A DNA stretch of 32,544 nucleotides from Gemmatimonadota bacterium (GCA_028874985.1 JAPPGI010000213.1:1-32544), one strand, 5' to 3'; positions 1 to 8,634 are shown, counted from the stretch's first letter. Numbers and translations are program-made. Notes: generated by a model from the letters alone, not told the origin.

Positions 1-53
1 CGCCCTATGATTCAGCTTCGGATCCTCCCCACCCACCACGACAGGTGAAGAGC

Positions 54-281
54 CTATTTTTCACGAGGCGATAAAGCAACAAGAAAAGTCTCAAATAGAG
101 ATACTAAACGTGCTAAATGAGATTCTATCTTGTCTAAAGAGACTTGAACATCTTTATCAACGGGCAACTTTAATGACTGTAGATCAGAACGTATCCGTTG
201 AAGATCAAGCCTGACCCCATGAAATGGAGTTTTTGTTGTATAAGGGGTTCTTAATACACAATCTTTCCCTTGGTTACTCAT
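54..281 (-). CDS. Small hypothetical protein in AT-rich edge segment
   Basis: A 75-residue reading frame that I do not recognise. It begins MSNQGKDC and ends LVALSPREK. The C-terminal half (about residues 26-70) has regularly spaced leucine and isoleucine, as in an amphipathic helix or short coiled coil (LDLQRIRSDL, LDKIESHL). The ATG lies 15 bases after the permease stop on the same strand. A GAGGGG stretch sits about 9-13 bases before it, which is a weak ribosome binding site. Base composition is the main oddity: 61-290 is about 37% GC by hand count, against about 70% in the rest of the window, with AT-ending codons. It is therefore probably foreign or a remnant of inserted DNA. Bases 1-53 after its stop hold no complete gene. 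It may not be a real gene. Confidence 0.35.
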   Translation of the reverse strand: MSNQGKDCVLRTPYTTKTPFHGVRLDLQRIRSDLQSLKLPVDKDVQVSLDKIESHLARLVSLFETFLVALSPREK

Positions 282-295
282 TGGATATGGTCCCC

Positions 296-1216
296 TCACC
301 GCGGCCACGGCAGCGCCAGCCCCTCGGGCGCCCGCGACCTCCCGAACCACCCCGCCAGAGCCGCCAGGCTGAGCACGTAGGGCAGCGCCAGGAACAGCGG
401 ATACGGCAGGTCCGCGTCCCACGCCTGCAGCGCGAACTGGAGCGCCTCGGCCCCGCCGAAGAAGAGCGCCGCCGCCACGATCCCCCACGGGTTCCACCGC
501 CCCAGCACCACCACCGCGATCGCGATGAACCCCTTCCCGGCCGACATGCCCTCGGCGAACGTCCCCGTGTGGACGAGGCTCAGGTGCGCGCCCGCCAGCC
601 CCGCCATCAACCCGCCGAAGGCCACCGCGAGCAACCGCATCCCGACCACCGGCACCCCCGCCGCGTGCGCCGCCTCGGGCGACTCGCCGGCCGCGCGGAG
701 CGCCAGTCCCCAGCGGGTCCGGAACAGGAACCAGGCCAGCACCGGCACCATCGGGTAGACCAGGTACGCCGTCACCGCCTGGTCGAAGAAGGCGGGACCG
801 GCGAGCGGGATCCGCGACAGCAGCGGCACCTCCCACGCCGGAACCGTGGGCAGGTCGAGCGCGACCCCGGTCACCCCGAAACGGCTCTGGAACACCGCCC
901 CCGTGAAGCCCAGGCTGCCGAGCGTCACCGCCGTCCCCGTGATGATCTGGTCGGTCCCCAGCCGCACCGAGAACAGCCCGAAGACCAGCGCGGCCGACCC
1001 ACCCGACAGGGCGCCCGCGAGCAGCCCGGCCCAGGGTCCCGCCGCCAGCGAGCCCAGAGCCCCGCCGAGCGCGCCCCAGATCACCGAGCCCTCGAGCCCG
1101 ATGTTGATCACCCCCGCCCGCTCCGACACCGCTTCGCCGAGAGCGGCCAGCGCCAACGGCACCCCGAGTCCGACTGCAGCGACGAGGAAGGAGGAGAGGG
1201 CGGCGATGTCAGTCAC
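296..1216 (-). CDS. BMP-type ABC importer permease, second subunit
   Basis: Integral membrane permease of an ABC importer of the BMP/nucleoside class (NupQ/YufQ-like), 306 residues. It has many hydrophobic segments and the family hallmark NIGLEG near residue 30 (SERAGVINIGLEGSV). The start is GTG at 1216. Its first eight bases overlap the end of the preceding permease (GTGACTGA), and a GGAGG lies five bases before it. A longer in-frame extension upstream exists but is arginine-rich and runs antisense to nothing functional, so I reject it. With the paired permease it should form the transmembrane channel. The substrate is inferred from family only; purine nucleosides are typical, but simple sugars or other nucleobase-like solutes are possible. 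Confidence 0.88.
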   Translation of the reverse strand: MTDIAALSSFLVAAVGLGVPLALAALGEAVSERAGVINIGLEGSVIWGALGGALGSLAAGPWAGLLAGALSGGSAALVFGLFSVRLGTDQIITGTAVTLGSLGFTGAVFQSRFGVTGVALDLPTVPAWEVPLLSRIPLAGPAFFDQAVTAYLVYPMVPVLAWFLFRTRWGLALRAAGESPEAAHAAGVPVVGMRLLAVAFGGLMAGLAGAHLSLVHTGTFAEGMSAGKGFIAIAVVVLGRWNPWGIVAAALFFGGAEALQFALQAWDADLPYPLFLALPYVLSLAALAGWFGRSRAPEGLALPWPR

Positions 1217-2249
1217 GGGAACCTCCGCCGGCCAGGACCTGCCAGCTCCTGTCCACGGTGAGCACGGCCAGGATGACCAGCGCCTCGATCCCCCGGACCC
1301 AGACCTCCGGCACGCCCGCCTCGCGCTGCATGGCCCCGCCCCCCGCACTCAGCGCCCCGAAGACGATCGCCGTGACCACCACCGCGAGCGGGTTGAGGCG
1401 CGCCAGCAGCGCCACCGCGATGGCGGTGTATCCCCACCCGGGCGACAGCCCCTCGTACATGCGGTGCGTGACGCCCGCGACCTGGATCCACCCCGCGAGT
1501 CCCGCGATCGCCCCCGACGTCAGGAACGCCAGCCACACGACCGGCCCGGCCCGGAACCTGCCGCTCACCTCGGCCGCGCGCGGCGACGCCCCCACCGCCC
1601 GGAGCCGGAAGCCGCCCGGCGTGCGCGTCAGGTAGAGCCAGAGCGCCACCGCGATCACGATGCCGAGCAGGAAGCCCAGGTGCAGGCGCGTGTCGGGAAG
1701 CAGCGCCGGGAGCCGCGCCGCCAGCGGGATCTCGTCGGTCTGGTTGAAGACGCCGCGCGGCTCCTGCAGGGGTCCCTGCACGAGGAACTGGGCGAGGAAG
1801 ACGGCCACGAAGTTCATGAGCAGGGTGGTGATGACCTCTCCCACGCCCATCCGGGTCTTCATCGCCGCGGGGACGGCCGCCCAGAGTGCGCCCGCGGCGG
1901 CGGCCGCGGCGAGGGTGGCCGGGAGGACGAGGAGGGGGCTGTGCACGGGCAGGAGGATGGCGACGGCCACCCCGGCGAGCGCCCCGGCGTGGAGCTGTCC
2001 CTCGGCGCCGATGTTCCACACTCGGGCCTTGAAGGCGAGGGCGACGGCCAGTCCCGTGAGCAGCAGGGGGGTCGCGCGCACCAGCGTGAAGGAGAAGAAG
2101 CGGTCCCAGGTGCCGAAGGCGCCCCGCAGGAGGGCGGCGAAGACCGCGCCGGGCGAATGGCCGCCGAGCGCGAGGAGGGCGGCCGCGACGGCCAGGGTGG
2201 CCGCGAGGGCGGCGGTGGCGGTGAGGACGGGGGTGAGGGTGCGGTTCAC
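1209..2249 (-). CDS. BMP-type ABC importer permease, first subunit
   Basis: Permease of 346 residues (NupP/YufP-like). It starts with a hydrophobic segment (about residues 6-28) and carries the family hallmark WNIGAEGQ near residues 75-82. GVGEVITTLLMNF near the middle fits the cytoplasmic loop that contacts the ATPase. The GTG start at 2249 overlaps the ATPase stop as GTGA, so translation is probably coupled. A much longer frame continues upstream to 2717, but that part is an arginine/glycine-rich shadow of the ATPase gene. The product pairs with the next permease (eight-base overlap) in the inner membrane. Confidence 0.88.
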   Translation of the reverse strand: MNRTLTPVLTATAALAATLAVAAALLALGGHSPGAVFAALLRGAFGTWDRFFSFTLVRATPLLLTGLAVALAFKARVWNIGAEGQLHAGALAGVAVAILLPVHSPLLVLPATLAAAAAAGALWAAVPAAMKTRMGVGEVITTLLMNFVAVFLAQFLVQGPLQEPRGVFNQTDEIPLAARLPALLPDTRLHLGFLLGIVIAVALWLYLTRTPGGFRLRAVGASPRAAEVSGRFRAGPVVWLAFLTSGAIAGLAGWIQVAGVTHRMYEGLSPGWGYTAIAVALLARLNPLAVVVTAIVFGALSAGGGAMQREAGVPEVWVRGIEALVILAVLTVDRSWQVLAGGGSRD

Positions 2250-3802
2250 CGGGGACCGCCGCCCTGCTGGGCGCCCAGCATCAGTTCGCCGATGGCCGTG
2301 CGGGTGTGCCTGTCGCGCGGGACCGGGATGAGCCGTCCCCGCACCATCACGGCGATGCGGTGCGAGAGCTCCAGGATCTCGTCCAGGTCGGCGGAGATCA
2401 GGACGATTCCGGGGGGGCGCTTCGGGGCTGCGGGGGGCCGCCGGGTGGTTTGGTGCTCGCGGGCGCCCGCCGACGGGGTTGTTGCCAGCCCGGCGATCCG
2501 GGCGCGTACGGCCACGGTGGCCTTCACGTCGAGCCCGCGGGTGGGCGACTCGGCCACGAGCATCTCGGCGCTGCGCAGGAACTCCCGCCCGGCGACGACC
2601 CGCTGCTGGTTCCCCCCCGAGAGCGTCCCGGCGGTGGTCTCCGGCGACTCTGCGCGCACGTCCATCTCGCGCATCAGCGACCCGGCCGTCTCCTCCACCC
2701 CCGCCCAGTCGAACCACGGGCCCCTGCGGTACGCCGCCTTCCCGTGGAGCGCGAAGGCCACGTTTTCGATGATTGTGAAATCGTTCACAAGCCCTTCCTC
2801 CCCCCGGTCCTGGGGGATCCAGCCCACTTCGCGCGGCAGGGTCGCGGTGCCCTTGTCGGGGGTTCGGATGCCGGCAAGCACCGCCGCGAGGGTGCGCTGG
2901 CCGTTGCCGTCGACCCCGGCTATGCCCAGGATCTCGCCCGGGCGGACGGCCAGGTCAACGTCGCGCAGCAAGGGGGTCCCGCCGCTTCGCACGGTCACGC
3001 CCTCGAGGGTTGCCACGGGTTCCGGTTCCAGCCCGCGCGGACCGCGCCCGGGCGGATGCTCCCGTCCGGGCCGGCCAACGGGCTCACCCACCATCGCCTC
3101 CGCCAGCCCCGCCGCCGTCACCTTCCCGGCTTCCTCCGTCAACACCCTCCGCCCACGCCTCAACACCGTCACCCTGTCCGCGACGGCCAGCACCTCGTCC
3201 AGCTTGTGCGCCACCAGCACGATTCCCGTCCCGGCTTCGGCCACCCGCCTCAGCACGGCGAAGAGCCCCTCGACCTCCCGGGGCGCCAGCACGGCGGTGG
3301 GCTCGTCCAGCAACAGCACCCCGGTCTCGCTCATCAGCGCCTTCAGGACCTCGATCCTCTGGCGCTCCCCCACACCCAGCCCCGCCACCGGCGCGTCCAG
3401 CTCGACCTCCAGTTTCAGCTCCCGCGCGCGCGCCCTCACCAGGGCACGGTAGTCCGGCGCCTCCGTGCCCCTGCCCGTCCACGCCCCGGCGTTGAACAGG
3501 GCGATGTTCTCCAGCCCGGTGAAGCGCGGCACGAGCGAGAAGTGCTGGTGCACCATGGCGACGCCCAGCGCCCGGGCCTCGCGGGCGCTTCGGAGCGCGA
3601 CGGAACGGCCGCCGATCTCGACGCCGCCGGCGTCCGGGGCCAGGAGACCGGCCAGGATCCGGGCCAGCGTGGTCTTCCCGGCCCCGTTCTCGCCCAGCAG
3701 GCCGTGGATCTCACCGGGTGCGAGCTCGAAGTCGACCTCGCCGAGCGCGGTCACCGCCCCGAACCGCCTGGTGACTCCCCGAAGCCGCGCCGCGGCGGTC
3801 AC
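2246..3802 (-). CDS. BMP-type ABC importer, duplicated ATPase
   Basis: A 518-residue protein with two fused ABC ATPase domains (NupO/YufO, sugar/nucleoside class). Domain 1 has Walker A GENGAGKTT (37-45), a degenerate signature GVGERQR (143-149) and Walker B VLLLDEP (162-168). Domain 2 has a P-loop without the lysine (GVDGNGQRT, 296-304), a clean signature LSGGNQQR (394-401) and a Walker B-like MLVAESPTRGLD (414-425). Loss of the second P-loop lysine is usual in this family. The start is GTG at 3802, with GGAGG about nine bases upstream. An oddity is a proline/arginine-rich stretch of about 24 residues (441-464) between the D-loop helix and the GIVLISADLDE strand, where relatives have a short turn. 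The product energises uptake through the two permeases encoded downstream. Confidence 0.9.
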   Translation of the reverse strand: MTAAARLRGVTRRFGAVTALGEVDFELAPGEIHGLLGENGAGKTTLARILAGLLAPDAGGVEIGGRSVALRSAREARALGVAMVHQHFSLVPRFTGLENIALFNAGAWTGRGTEAPDYRALVRARARELKLEVELDAPVAGLGVGERQRIEVLKALMSETGVLLLDEPTAVLAPREVEGLFAVLRRVAEAGTGIVLVAHKLDEVLAVADRVTVLRRGRRVLTEEAGKVTAAGLAEAMVGEPVGRPGREHPPGRGPRGLEPEPVATLEGVTVRSGGTPLLRDVDLAVRPGEILGIAGVDGNGQRTLAAVLAGIRTPDKGTATLPREVGWIPQDRGEEGLVNDFTIIENVAFALHGKAAYRRGPWFDWAGVEETAGSLMREMDVRAESPETTAGTLSGGNQQRVVAGREFLRSAEMLVAESPTRGLDVKATVAVRARIAGLATTPSAGAREHQTTRRPPAAPKRPPGIVLISADLDEILELSHRIAVMVRGRLIPVPRDRHTRTAIGELMLGAQQGGGPR

Positions 3803-3854
3803 GGGCTGCAGCCTCCGCTCCCGGCGGGCCGGGCGCCCGCTGCCGACATGCCGG

Positions 3855-4901
3855 TCAGGGGGAGGGCGGATCGTCGTCCTCGGGCTCCAGGTATTCGATG
3901 CGCGGCACCTCCAGCTCGCCGGCGATGATCGCCTGCCGCGCCTCGTCTATGCGGGCCAGCGCCTCGGGCGGGATCACCCCCTCCTGCGCTGGGTTGGGGA
4001 CGAACTCCACCGCGCCGACGCGCAGTCCCGCGTACTCGGCCACGCCGCCCAGGGTCCCGTCCCGCCAGGCTGTCGCCGTCCTGAGGAACATGGCCGGGAT
4101 GTTGATCACCGCGCTGCCCACGATCACGTCGGGGGCCACGTCGTTCTGGTCGCGGTTCATGCCGAAGGCCCACGCCTCGCTTCCCCCTTCGCGGGCTTCG
4201 CGCACAGCCTGGAAGAAGCCGAAGCTGGCGGCGTCCAGGTTGTGGATCAGCACGTCGGCGCCCTGGCGCAGCTGGGCGGCCGCGGCCTCCTTGGCGGCGG
4301 AGGGGTCGTACCAGTCGCCGGTGAAGGTCTCCAGCACGGCCGCGTCGGCGCGCACCGCCTTCACGCCCGCCTCGAAGGCCACGAAGGTGCCCTTCGCCGT
4401 GGGGATCTCGACGCCCCCGACCATGCCCACGATCCCGGCCGCGGTGACGGCCCCCGCGGCCATCCCGGCCAGGTAGGACGCCTCGTTTAGGTGGAAGAGC
4501 AGCGGCACCACGTTCGCCGACGGCCGCGACCCCCCGGAGACCACGAAGGTGACGTCCGGGTACTGTTCGCCCGCCCGGCTCGCCGCGTCCTGGTACTCGA
4601 AGCCGTGCCCGAAGATGAGGCCGTAGCCGTCTTCCGCGTACGAGATGAAGGCCTCGTCGAACTCGGCGGGGGTGCGGGTCTGCTGGTGGGAGACCTCGAA
4701 GCCGAGGGAGTCGCCGATGAGCTGCAGGCCCTCGTAGGCGCCGGCGTGCCAGCCCGCGTCGCTGACCGGGCCGGAGGTGAGGAGGGCGACGTGGGGGGTG
4801 GGGGGGTCGGTCGCCGGGACGTCGTCCTGCTTGCGGTCGACGTTGCATGCGAGGGTGGCGAGGAGGGCGAGGAGGGTGGCGGTGGTGGGGGGGTGGTTCA
4901 T
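3855..4901 (-). CDS. BMP-family substrate-binding lipoprotein
   Basis: Solute-binding protein of the BMP/Med (PnrA-like) family, 348 residues, first gene of the importer operon. The N-terminus is a short signal ending LLATLAC, with Cys19 as the likely lipidated residue; threonine at -3 is not the classic lipobox leucine. Family features follow in order: VALLTSGPVSDAGW (38-51), a GLIFGHGFEY segment near 95-104, the SYLAGMAAG helix near 143 and a TFTGDWYDP segment near 190-200. The C-terminus is an acidic/proline tail (EPEDDDPPSP). The start is ATG at 4901, with AGGA about ten bases upstream. The 52-base gap to the ATPase implies one transcript. Ligand unknown; nucleosides are the family norm. 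Confidence 0.9.
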   Translation of the reverse strand: MNHPPTTATLLALLATLACNVDRKQDDVPATDPPTPHVALLTSGPVSDAGWHAGAYEGLQLIGDSLGFEVSHQQTRTPAEFDEAFISYAEDGYGLIFGHGFEYQDAASRAGEQYPDVTFVVSGGSRPSANVVPLLFHLNEASYLAGMAAGAVTAAGIVGMVGGVEIPTAKGTFVAFEAGVKAVRADAAVLETFTGDWYDPSAAKEAAAAQLRQGADVLIHNLDAASFGFFQAVREAREGGSEAWAFGMNRDQNDVAPDVIVGSAVINIPAMFLRTATAWRDGTLGGVAEYAGLRVGAVEFVPNPAQEGVIPPEALARIDEARQAIIAGELEVPRIEYLEPEDDDPPSP

Positions 4902-5407
4902 GGTGCGTGGTCCTGATGGGGGAGGGGGGGTGGGCGACCACGGGGATCGGACCGGATGGTGGGAAAGATACCATGGCGGGCGGGTTGGTGGAGTTGCAGG
5001 CGACGTGCTCCCCGGGGATGGACCATCGGTATGTCCGCCGGGTCACATCCCGCCTGACGGGAAGCGACCGGCAGGCCACCGGGCATCCTGCACAATCGGG
5101 AAGGCCTTCTGTCCCCCGACCACCGCAAGCCGTTGCGACAACCGACGTTAGGTCCATCGGGGATGGGAGGTTATCTTTTCCGGTTCCGACTGCCGGCCAA
5201 CCGCGGCATCCGAATCCCAGACCAGCCCGTAGTGGGGGTTGACACGACGATGGCTTTCGAGTGTACCCCGACGCTTAGAGTGGAAAGCGCTCGACCGGTC
5301 TCCTTCCCGGAGTGTCCGTCACGGCCTGACGCCCACTCCCGGCGCTCTCGCGCCCGCGGCCGCTCCATTCGACGCCCGGCGGCCACGGACACTGCGAGGA
5401 GCAGGTG
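4902..5407. other. Divergent intergenic region
   Basis: About 500 bases lie between the divergent importer operon and the P450 operon, and should hold promoters for both. I see no convincing gene. The first 80 bases are a G-rich run. On the minus strand TATCTT (4970 to 4965) could be a -10 box for the importer, but it lacks a good -35. No purine-riboswitch-like structure was recognised. Confidence 0.6.
5239..5267 (+). promoter_or_regulatory. Candidate sigma-70-like promoter for the P450 operon
   Basis: A perfect -35 hexamer TTGACA (5239-5244) is followed by a 17-base spacer and a weak -10, TGTACC (5262-5267). It lies about 140 bases before the GPP34-P450 start on the same strand. The -35 and spacing are good. 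The -10 matches the consensus poorly. Confidence 0.35.
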
Positions 5408-7486
5408 GTGAGTCCAGCCACGCCGCCGCCCATGAAGGCGGCGTGGAGGTCGCGGTCGGCGCTCAGATTCGCCGAAGAACTGATTCTCCTTCTGCTCGAC
5501 AAGGACACCGGGGCGCTCACCCCGGTTCCGGATCGGTCGCTGCGGTGCGCGCTGGCCGGGGCCGTGCTGATGGACTTGGCGCTGGAGGACCGCATCGACA
5601 CCGATCCCGGGCGCCTCTTCCTGGTCGATTCGACCCCGGTCGGCGATGACCTGCTCGATCCCTGCCTGAGATTGATCGCTCGCACCACCGAGACCCGGGA
5701 CACGGCCCACTGGATCGACCGCCTGGCCGAAGCGGCGCATGCGGACCAGGTGCGGAGGAGGGCGTTCGACCGTCTGGTTGAGCGGGGCATCGTGGAGCCG
5801 GAGACGGAGGGACTGTTCTCGGTGACGCGCAGGGTCGTCCGCTCGCGCCGGTATCCACACGTGGACGGCGAAGCCGAGCGTGAAGTCGAGCTGCGCGTCA
5901 TGACCGTTCTCTTCTCCGAGGAGATCCCGGCGCCCCGGGATGTCATGTTGATCGCGCTCGTGAACGCATGCGGGATCTTCGGACGGTTGCTCTCGCCCGT
6001 GGAAATGGCCGAGGTCGGGAACCGACTCGAACTCATCTGCAAGATGGATCTGATCGCCCGAACGGTCTTTGCGGCAATACGCAAGGCCGGCGGTCCCGGC
6101 GTCGAGTCCGTTCGCGGGCGGCGCGGCCCGGACATGGGCTCTCCCGCGGATAGAGCGCGGGCGCTGGCCGCCATCCCCCTGGCCGACGGGGGCGGACTGC
6201 CGCTGGTGGGCAACGCGTTCAGCCTGACGGGAGATCCGATACGCTACCTCGCCCGGCAGTACAGGGAGCTTGGCCCGGTCTTTCGTCTCCGGGCATTGTC
6301 GCACCGCTTTACGGTCCTCGCCGGGCCCGAGGCCAACCTGTTCCTCCAGCGCCACGGCAGGCTGCACCTTCGCAACGTCGACTTCTACGGCACCCTCGCG
6401 TGGGCGCTCGGTGGCCACCGGCAGGTCCTCGGGATGGACGGCGCCGAGCATTTCCGCCTCCGCAAGGTCCTGGCGAGAGGCTATTCGCGCCGGTACGCGC
6501 TCGACCGAATGGATGAAGCGGTCGGAATCGTGGCGCGCGACATGGACGATCTGCCCCAACGAACGCCGGTGGCGGCGTTGCCGATTCTGCAGCGCGTCAT
6601 CAGCAAACAGATAGGAACTCTCTGCACCGGTGTACGGCCGGACGAGTATCTGGACGACCTCGTCAAGTACGTTGACACGATGCTGGCCGTCCTCACGCTG
6701 CGCCGCCCGCGGTTCATGCTGCGCACACCGGGCATGCGCCGTGCGTGGACCCGGTTGGAGGCCTTGTGTGAGCTCATCCTGAAGTCGGCCGAAGCCGAGG
6801 GAGACCGCGAGCCGGATCTCGTCGACGATGTGCTGGCCCTGCACCGGGCCGATCCGCAGTTCCTGCCCGAAACGGATCTCGCACCGGCCTGCCTCGGACC
6901 GTTCATCGCCGGCCTGCACACCGAGGCGAGTGTCGCCACATGCATGCTGTACGAGCTGCTCAGGCACCCCGCAACGATGGCGCGGATGCAACGGGAAGCG
7001 GACGACCTCTTCGCCGCCGGCGGCCCCACGGCCCGGAAACTCCAGGCGATGGACGTCACTCACCGCGTGGGGATGGAGACCCTGCGGCTCTATCGAGTCG
7101 CACCCGTTCAGGTGCGGACGGTCGTCAACGCCTTCGAATTCGCCGGGTTTCCGATTCCGGCCGGCACGATGGTCATGTTCGCCACCACCATACCCCATGT
7201 CCTGCCGGAACATTTCCCCGAACCGGAGCGGTTCGACATCGGCCGCTACGCGCCGGAACGTGCCGAACACAGAGTGCCGGGAGTGTACGCGCCCTTCGGG
7301 ATGGGGACCCACAGGTGCCTGGGCAGCGGCTTCGCGGAGGTCAGCCTGACCCTGACCCTGGCGACCATGCTCCACCGGGCCGAGATCACGATGCATCCGC
7401 CGAACTACACGCTGAAGATGGGCTATTCGCCGCTGCCGGCCCCGAAATCCGGCTTCAAGATCGTCATTGCCCGCCGCCGGCGATGA
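5408..7486 (+). CDS. GPP34 (GOLPH3-like) domain fused to CYP51-like cytochrome P450
   Basis: A fusion of about 692 residues. Residues ~18-226 look like the GPP34/GOLPH3 family, all helical: FAEELILLLLDKDTG at 22-36, LVERGIVEP at 124-132, PRDVMLIALVNACGIF at 177-192, then a final helix ending VFAAIRK. The remainder is a complete P450: PLVGN (266-270), I-helix AGLHT (502-506), ExxR as ETLR (558-561) and heme loop FGMGTHRCLG (631-640) with ligand Cys638. Histidine before the I-helix threonine is typical of CYP51 (AGxHT). A linker at ~227-255 joins the halves. GTG codons at 5405 and 5408 are both possible; AGGAG at 5397-5401 gives better spacing to 5408 (residues are numbered from the 5405 codon). 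In eukaryotes GOLPH3 binds phosphoinositide membranes and retains enzymes, so a membrane-tethering role is inferred. The substrate is unknown, and no redox partner is nearby. Confidence 0.85.
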   Translation: MSPATPPPMKAAWRSRSALRFAEELILLLLDKDTGALTPVPDRSLRCALAGAVLMDLALEDRIDTDPGRLFLVDSTPVGDDLLDPCLRLIARTTETRDTAHWIDRLAEAAHADQVRRRAFDRLVERGIVEPETEGLFSVTRRVVRSRRYPHVDGEAEREVELRVMTVLFSEEIPAPRDVMLIALVNACGIFGRLLSPVEMAEVGNRLELICKMDLIARTVFAAIRKAGGPGVESVRGRRGPDMGSPADRARALAAIPLADGGGLPLVGNAFSLTGDPIRYLARQYRELGPVFRLRALSHRFTVLAGPEANLFLQRHGRLHLRNVDFYGTLAWALGGHRQVLGMDGAEHFRLRKVLARGYSRRYALDRMDEAVGIVARDMDDLPQRTPVAALPILQRVISKQIGTLCTGVRPDEYLDDLVKYVDTMLAVLTLRRPRFMLRTPGMRRAWTRLEALCELILKSAEAEGDREPDLVDDVLALHRADPQFLPETDLAPACLGPFIAGLHTEASVATCMLYELLRHPATMARMQREADDLFAAGGPTARKLQAMDVTHRVGMETLRLYRVAPVQVRTVVNAFEFAGFPIPAGTMVMFATTIPHVLPEHFPEPERFDIGRYAPERAEHRVPGVYAPFGMGTHRCLGSGFAEVSLTLTLATMLHRAEITMHPPNYTLKMGYSPLPAPKSGFKIVIARRRR

Positions 7487-8634
7487 CCACCCGCCGCCAC
7501 CCGACGGGAACCACGCAACCGGCCGACTCCGGCAAAGCTCACCCGCACCTGTTCGCGACCTCGCCGCTCTCGCTGTGGTGGAGTCTCCTACGCGAATACG
7601 GCGGCGTGCGGCCGCGGTACCGGGGCAGGTTGGCGGGGATACTGGCGACGAGCGCCCTTACGGCGCCGCTGCGCCTGGCCGAGAGGCTTCGCTACGGCCG
7701 CCGGGTGGCGCGGACGGAGATCCGCCGGGCACCGGTCTTCATTCAGGGCTTTGCCCGCTCCGGCACCACCCACCTTCACAACCTGATGGCGCACGATCCC
7801 GGTCTGGGGTACGTGTCGACCCTTCATGCTTCCGCCGCCCCCTTCTTCCTGATCTCGCGCGGTTGGCTGGATCGGCTGATCGCCGGACGGCTCCCGTCGA
7901 AACGCCCAATGGACAATGTTGCGGTCTCCCTCGACCTCCCGCAGGAGGAGGAACTGGCCCTTGCGGCCGCGTCCCGGCTGTCGTCCGTGCATCTTCTCTC
8001 GTTTCCGGGCCGGGCGGGCGAAATCGTGGCGAAGATGGGCGCCATGCGGCTGACCGAGGCGGAGATGCGGGAGTGGACGGGCTGCTATCTGCACGTGCTG
8101 CGCAAGGCCACGCTGGCTTCGGACGGACGCAGGCTGGTGCTCAAGACGCCGGCCAACCTCGGTCGGACCGACCGCCTGCTGCGACTGTTTCCCGCCGCGA
8201 AGTTCGTCTTCGTCGTGCGCAATCCGTATGTCGTCTTCGCTTCCACGATGAAGCTCTACCGCACCTTGATTCCCATGTACCGCCTCCAGGACGTGGACTG
8301 GGACGTTGTCGAGGCCTCGGTGTTTTCCAACTACGTTGACATGACCCGCCGGTACATGCGCGACAGGACTTCGATCCCGAAGGGGAACCTGATCGAAGTA
8401 CGATTCGAGGACATCGAGGCGGATGCCATGGGCGTCCTGGAACGCGTCTATGGGACGTTGGGCCTGCCGCGCTGGGAACGGGCGCGGAAGCCCGTCGCGG
8501 AATACCTGGGGACCCTGTCCGGCTACCGCAAGAACCGCTACCGGTTCGATCGGTCCATGATCGACAAGGTGGACCGGGAGTGGGGGTTCGCCGTGCGTGA
8601 ATGGGGCTACGAGCCGCCGAACGTGAATGACTGA
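7483..8634 (+). CDS. PAPS-dependent sulfotransferase
   Basis: A 383-residue sulfotransferase (Sulfotransfer_3-like). The 5'-phosphosulfate loop is FARSGTTHL (90-98), and the 3'-phosphate region is KTPANLGR (221-228) followed by FVFVVRNPYVVFAST (241-255). These are the two hallmark PAPS-binding motifs, so transfer of sulfate from PAPS to a hydroxyl or amine is expected. The ATG overlaps the P450 stop as ATGA, so it is translated with the P450 and probably acts on the same molecule: oxidation followed by sulfation is a plausible order. No signal peptide is seen, so it should be cytoplasmic or membrane-associated. The acceptor is unknown. A longer frame upstream reads through the P450 gene and is a shadow. 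Confidence 0.88.
   Translation: MTTRRHPTGTTQPADSGKAHPHLFATSPLSLWWSLLREYGGVRPRYRGRLAGILATSALTAPLRLAERLRYGRRVARTEIRRAPVFIQGFARSGTTHLHNLMAHDPGLGYVSTLHASAAPFFLISRGWLDRLIAGRLPSKRPMDNVAVSLDLPQEEELALAAASRLSSVHLLSFPGRAGEIVAKMGAMRLTEAEMREWTGCYLHVLRKATLASDGRRLVLKTPANLGRTDRLLRLFPAAKFVFVVRNPYVVFASTMKLYRTLIPMYRLQDVDWDVVEASVFSNYVDMTRRYMRDRTSIPKGNLIEVRFEDIEADAMGVLERVYGTLGLPRWERARKPVAEYLGTLSGYRKNRYRFDRSMIDKVDREWGFAVREWGYEPPNVND

Noticed and set aside
846-3452. An 868-codon plus-strand open frame over the importer operon
   Set aside because: Its composition is Arg/Pro/Ser-rich and it is antisense to clearly recognisable ABC importer genes; a high-GC shadow.
5171-7396. A 741-codon minus-strand open frame
   Set aside because: Shadow of the GPP34-P450 gene, with histidine/arginine-rich unstructured sequence.
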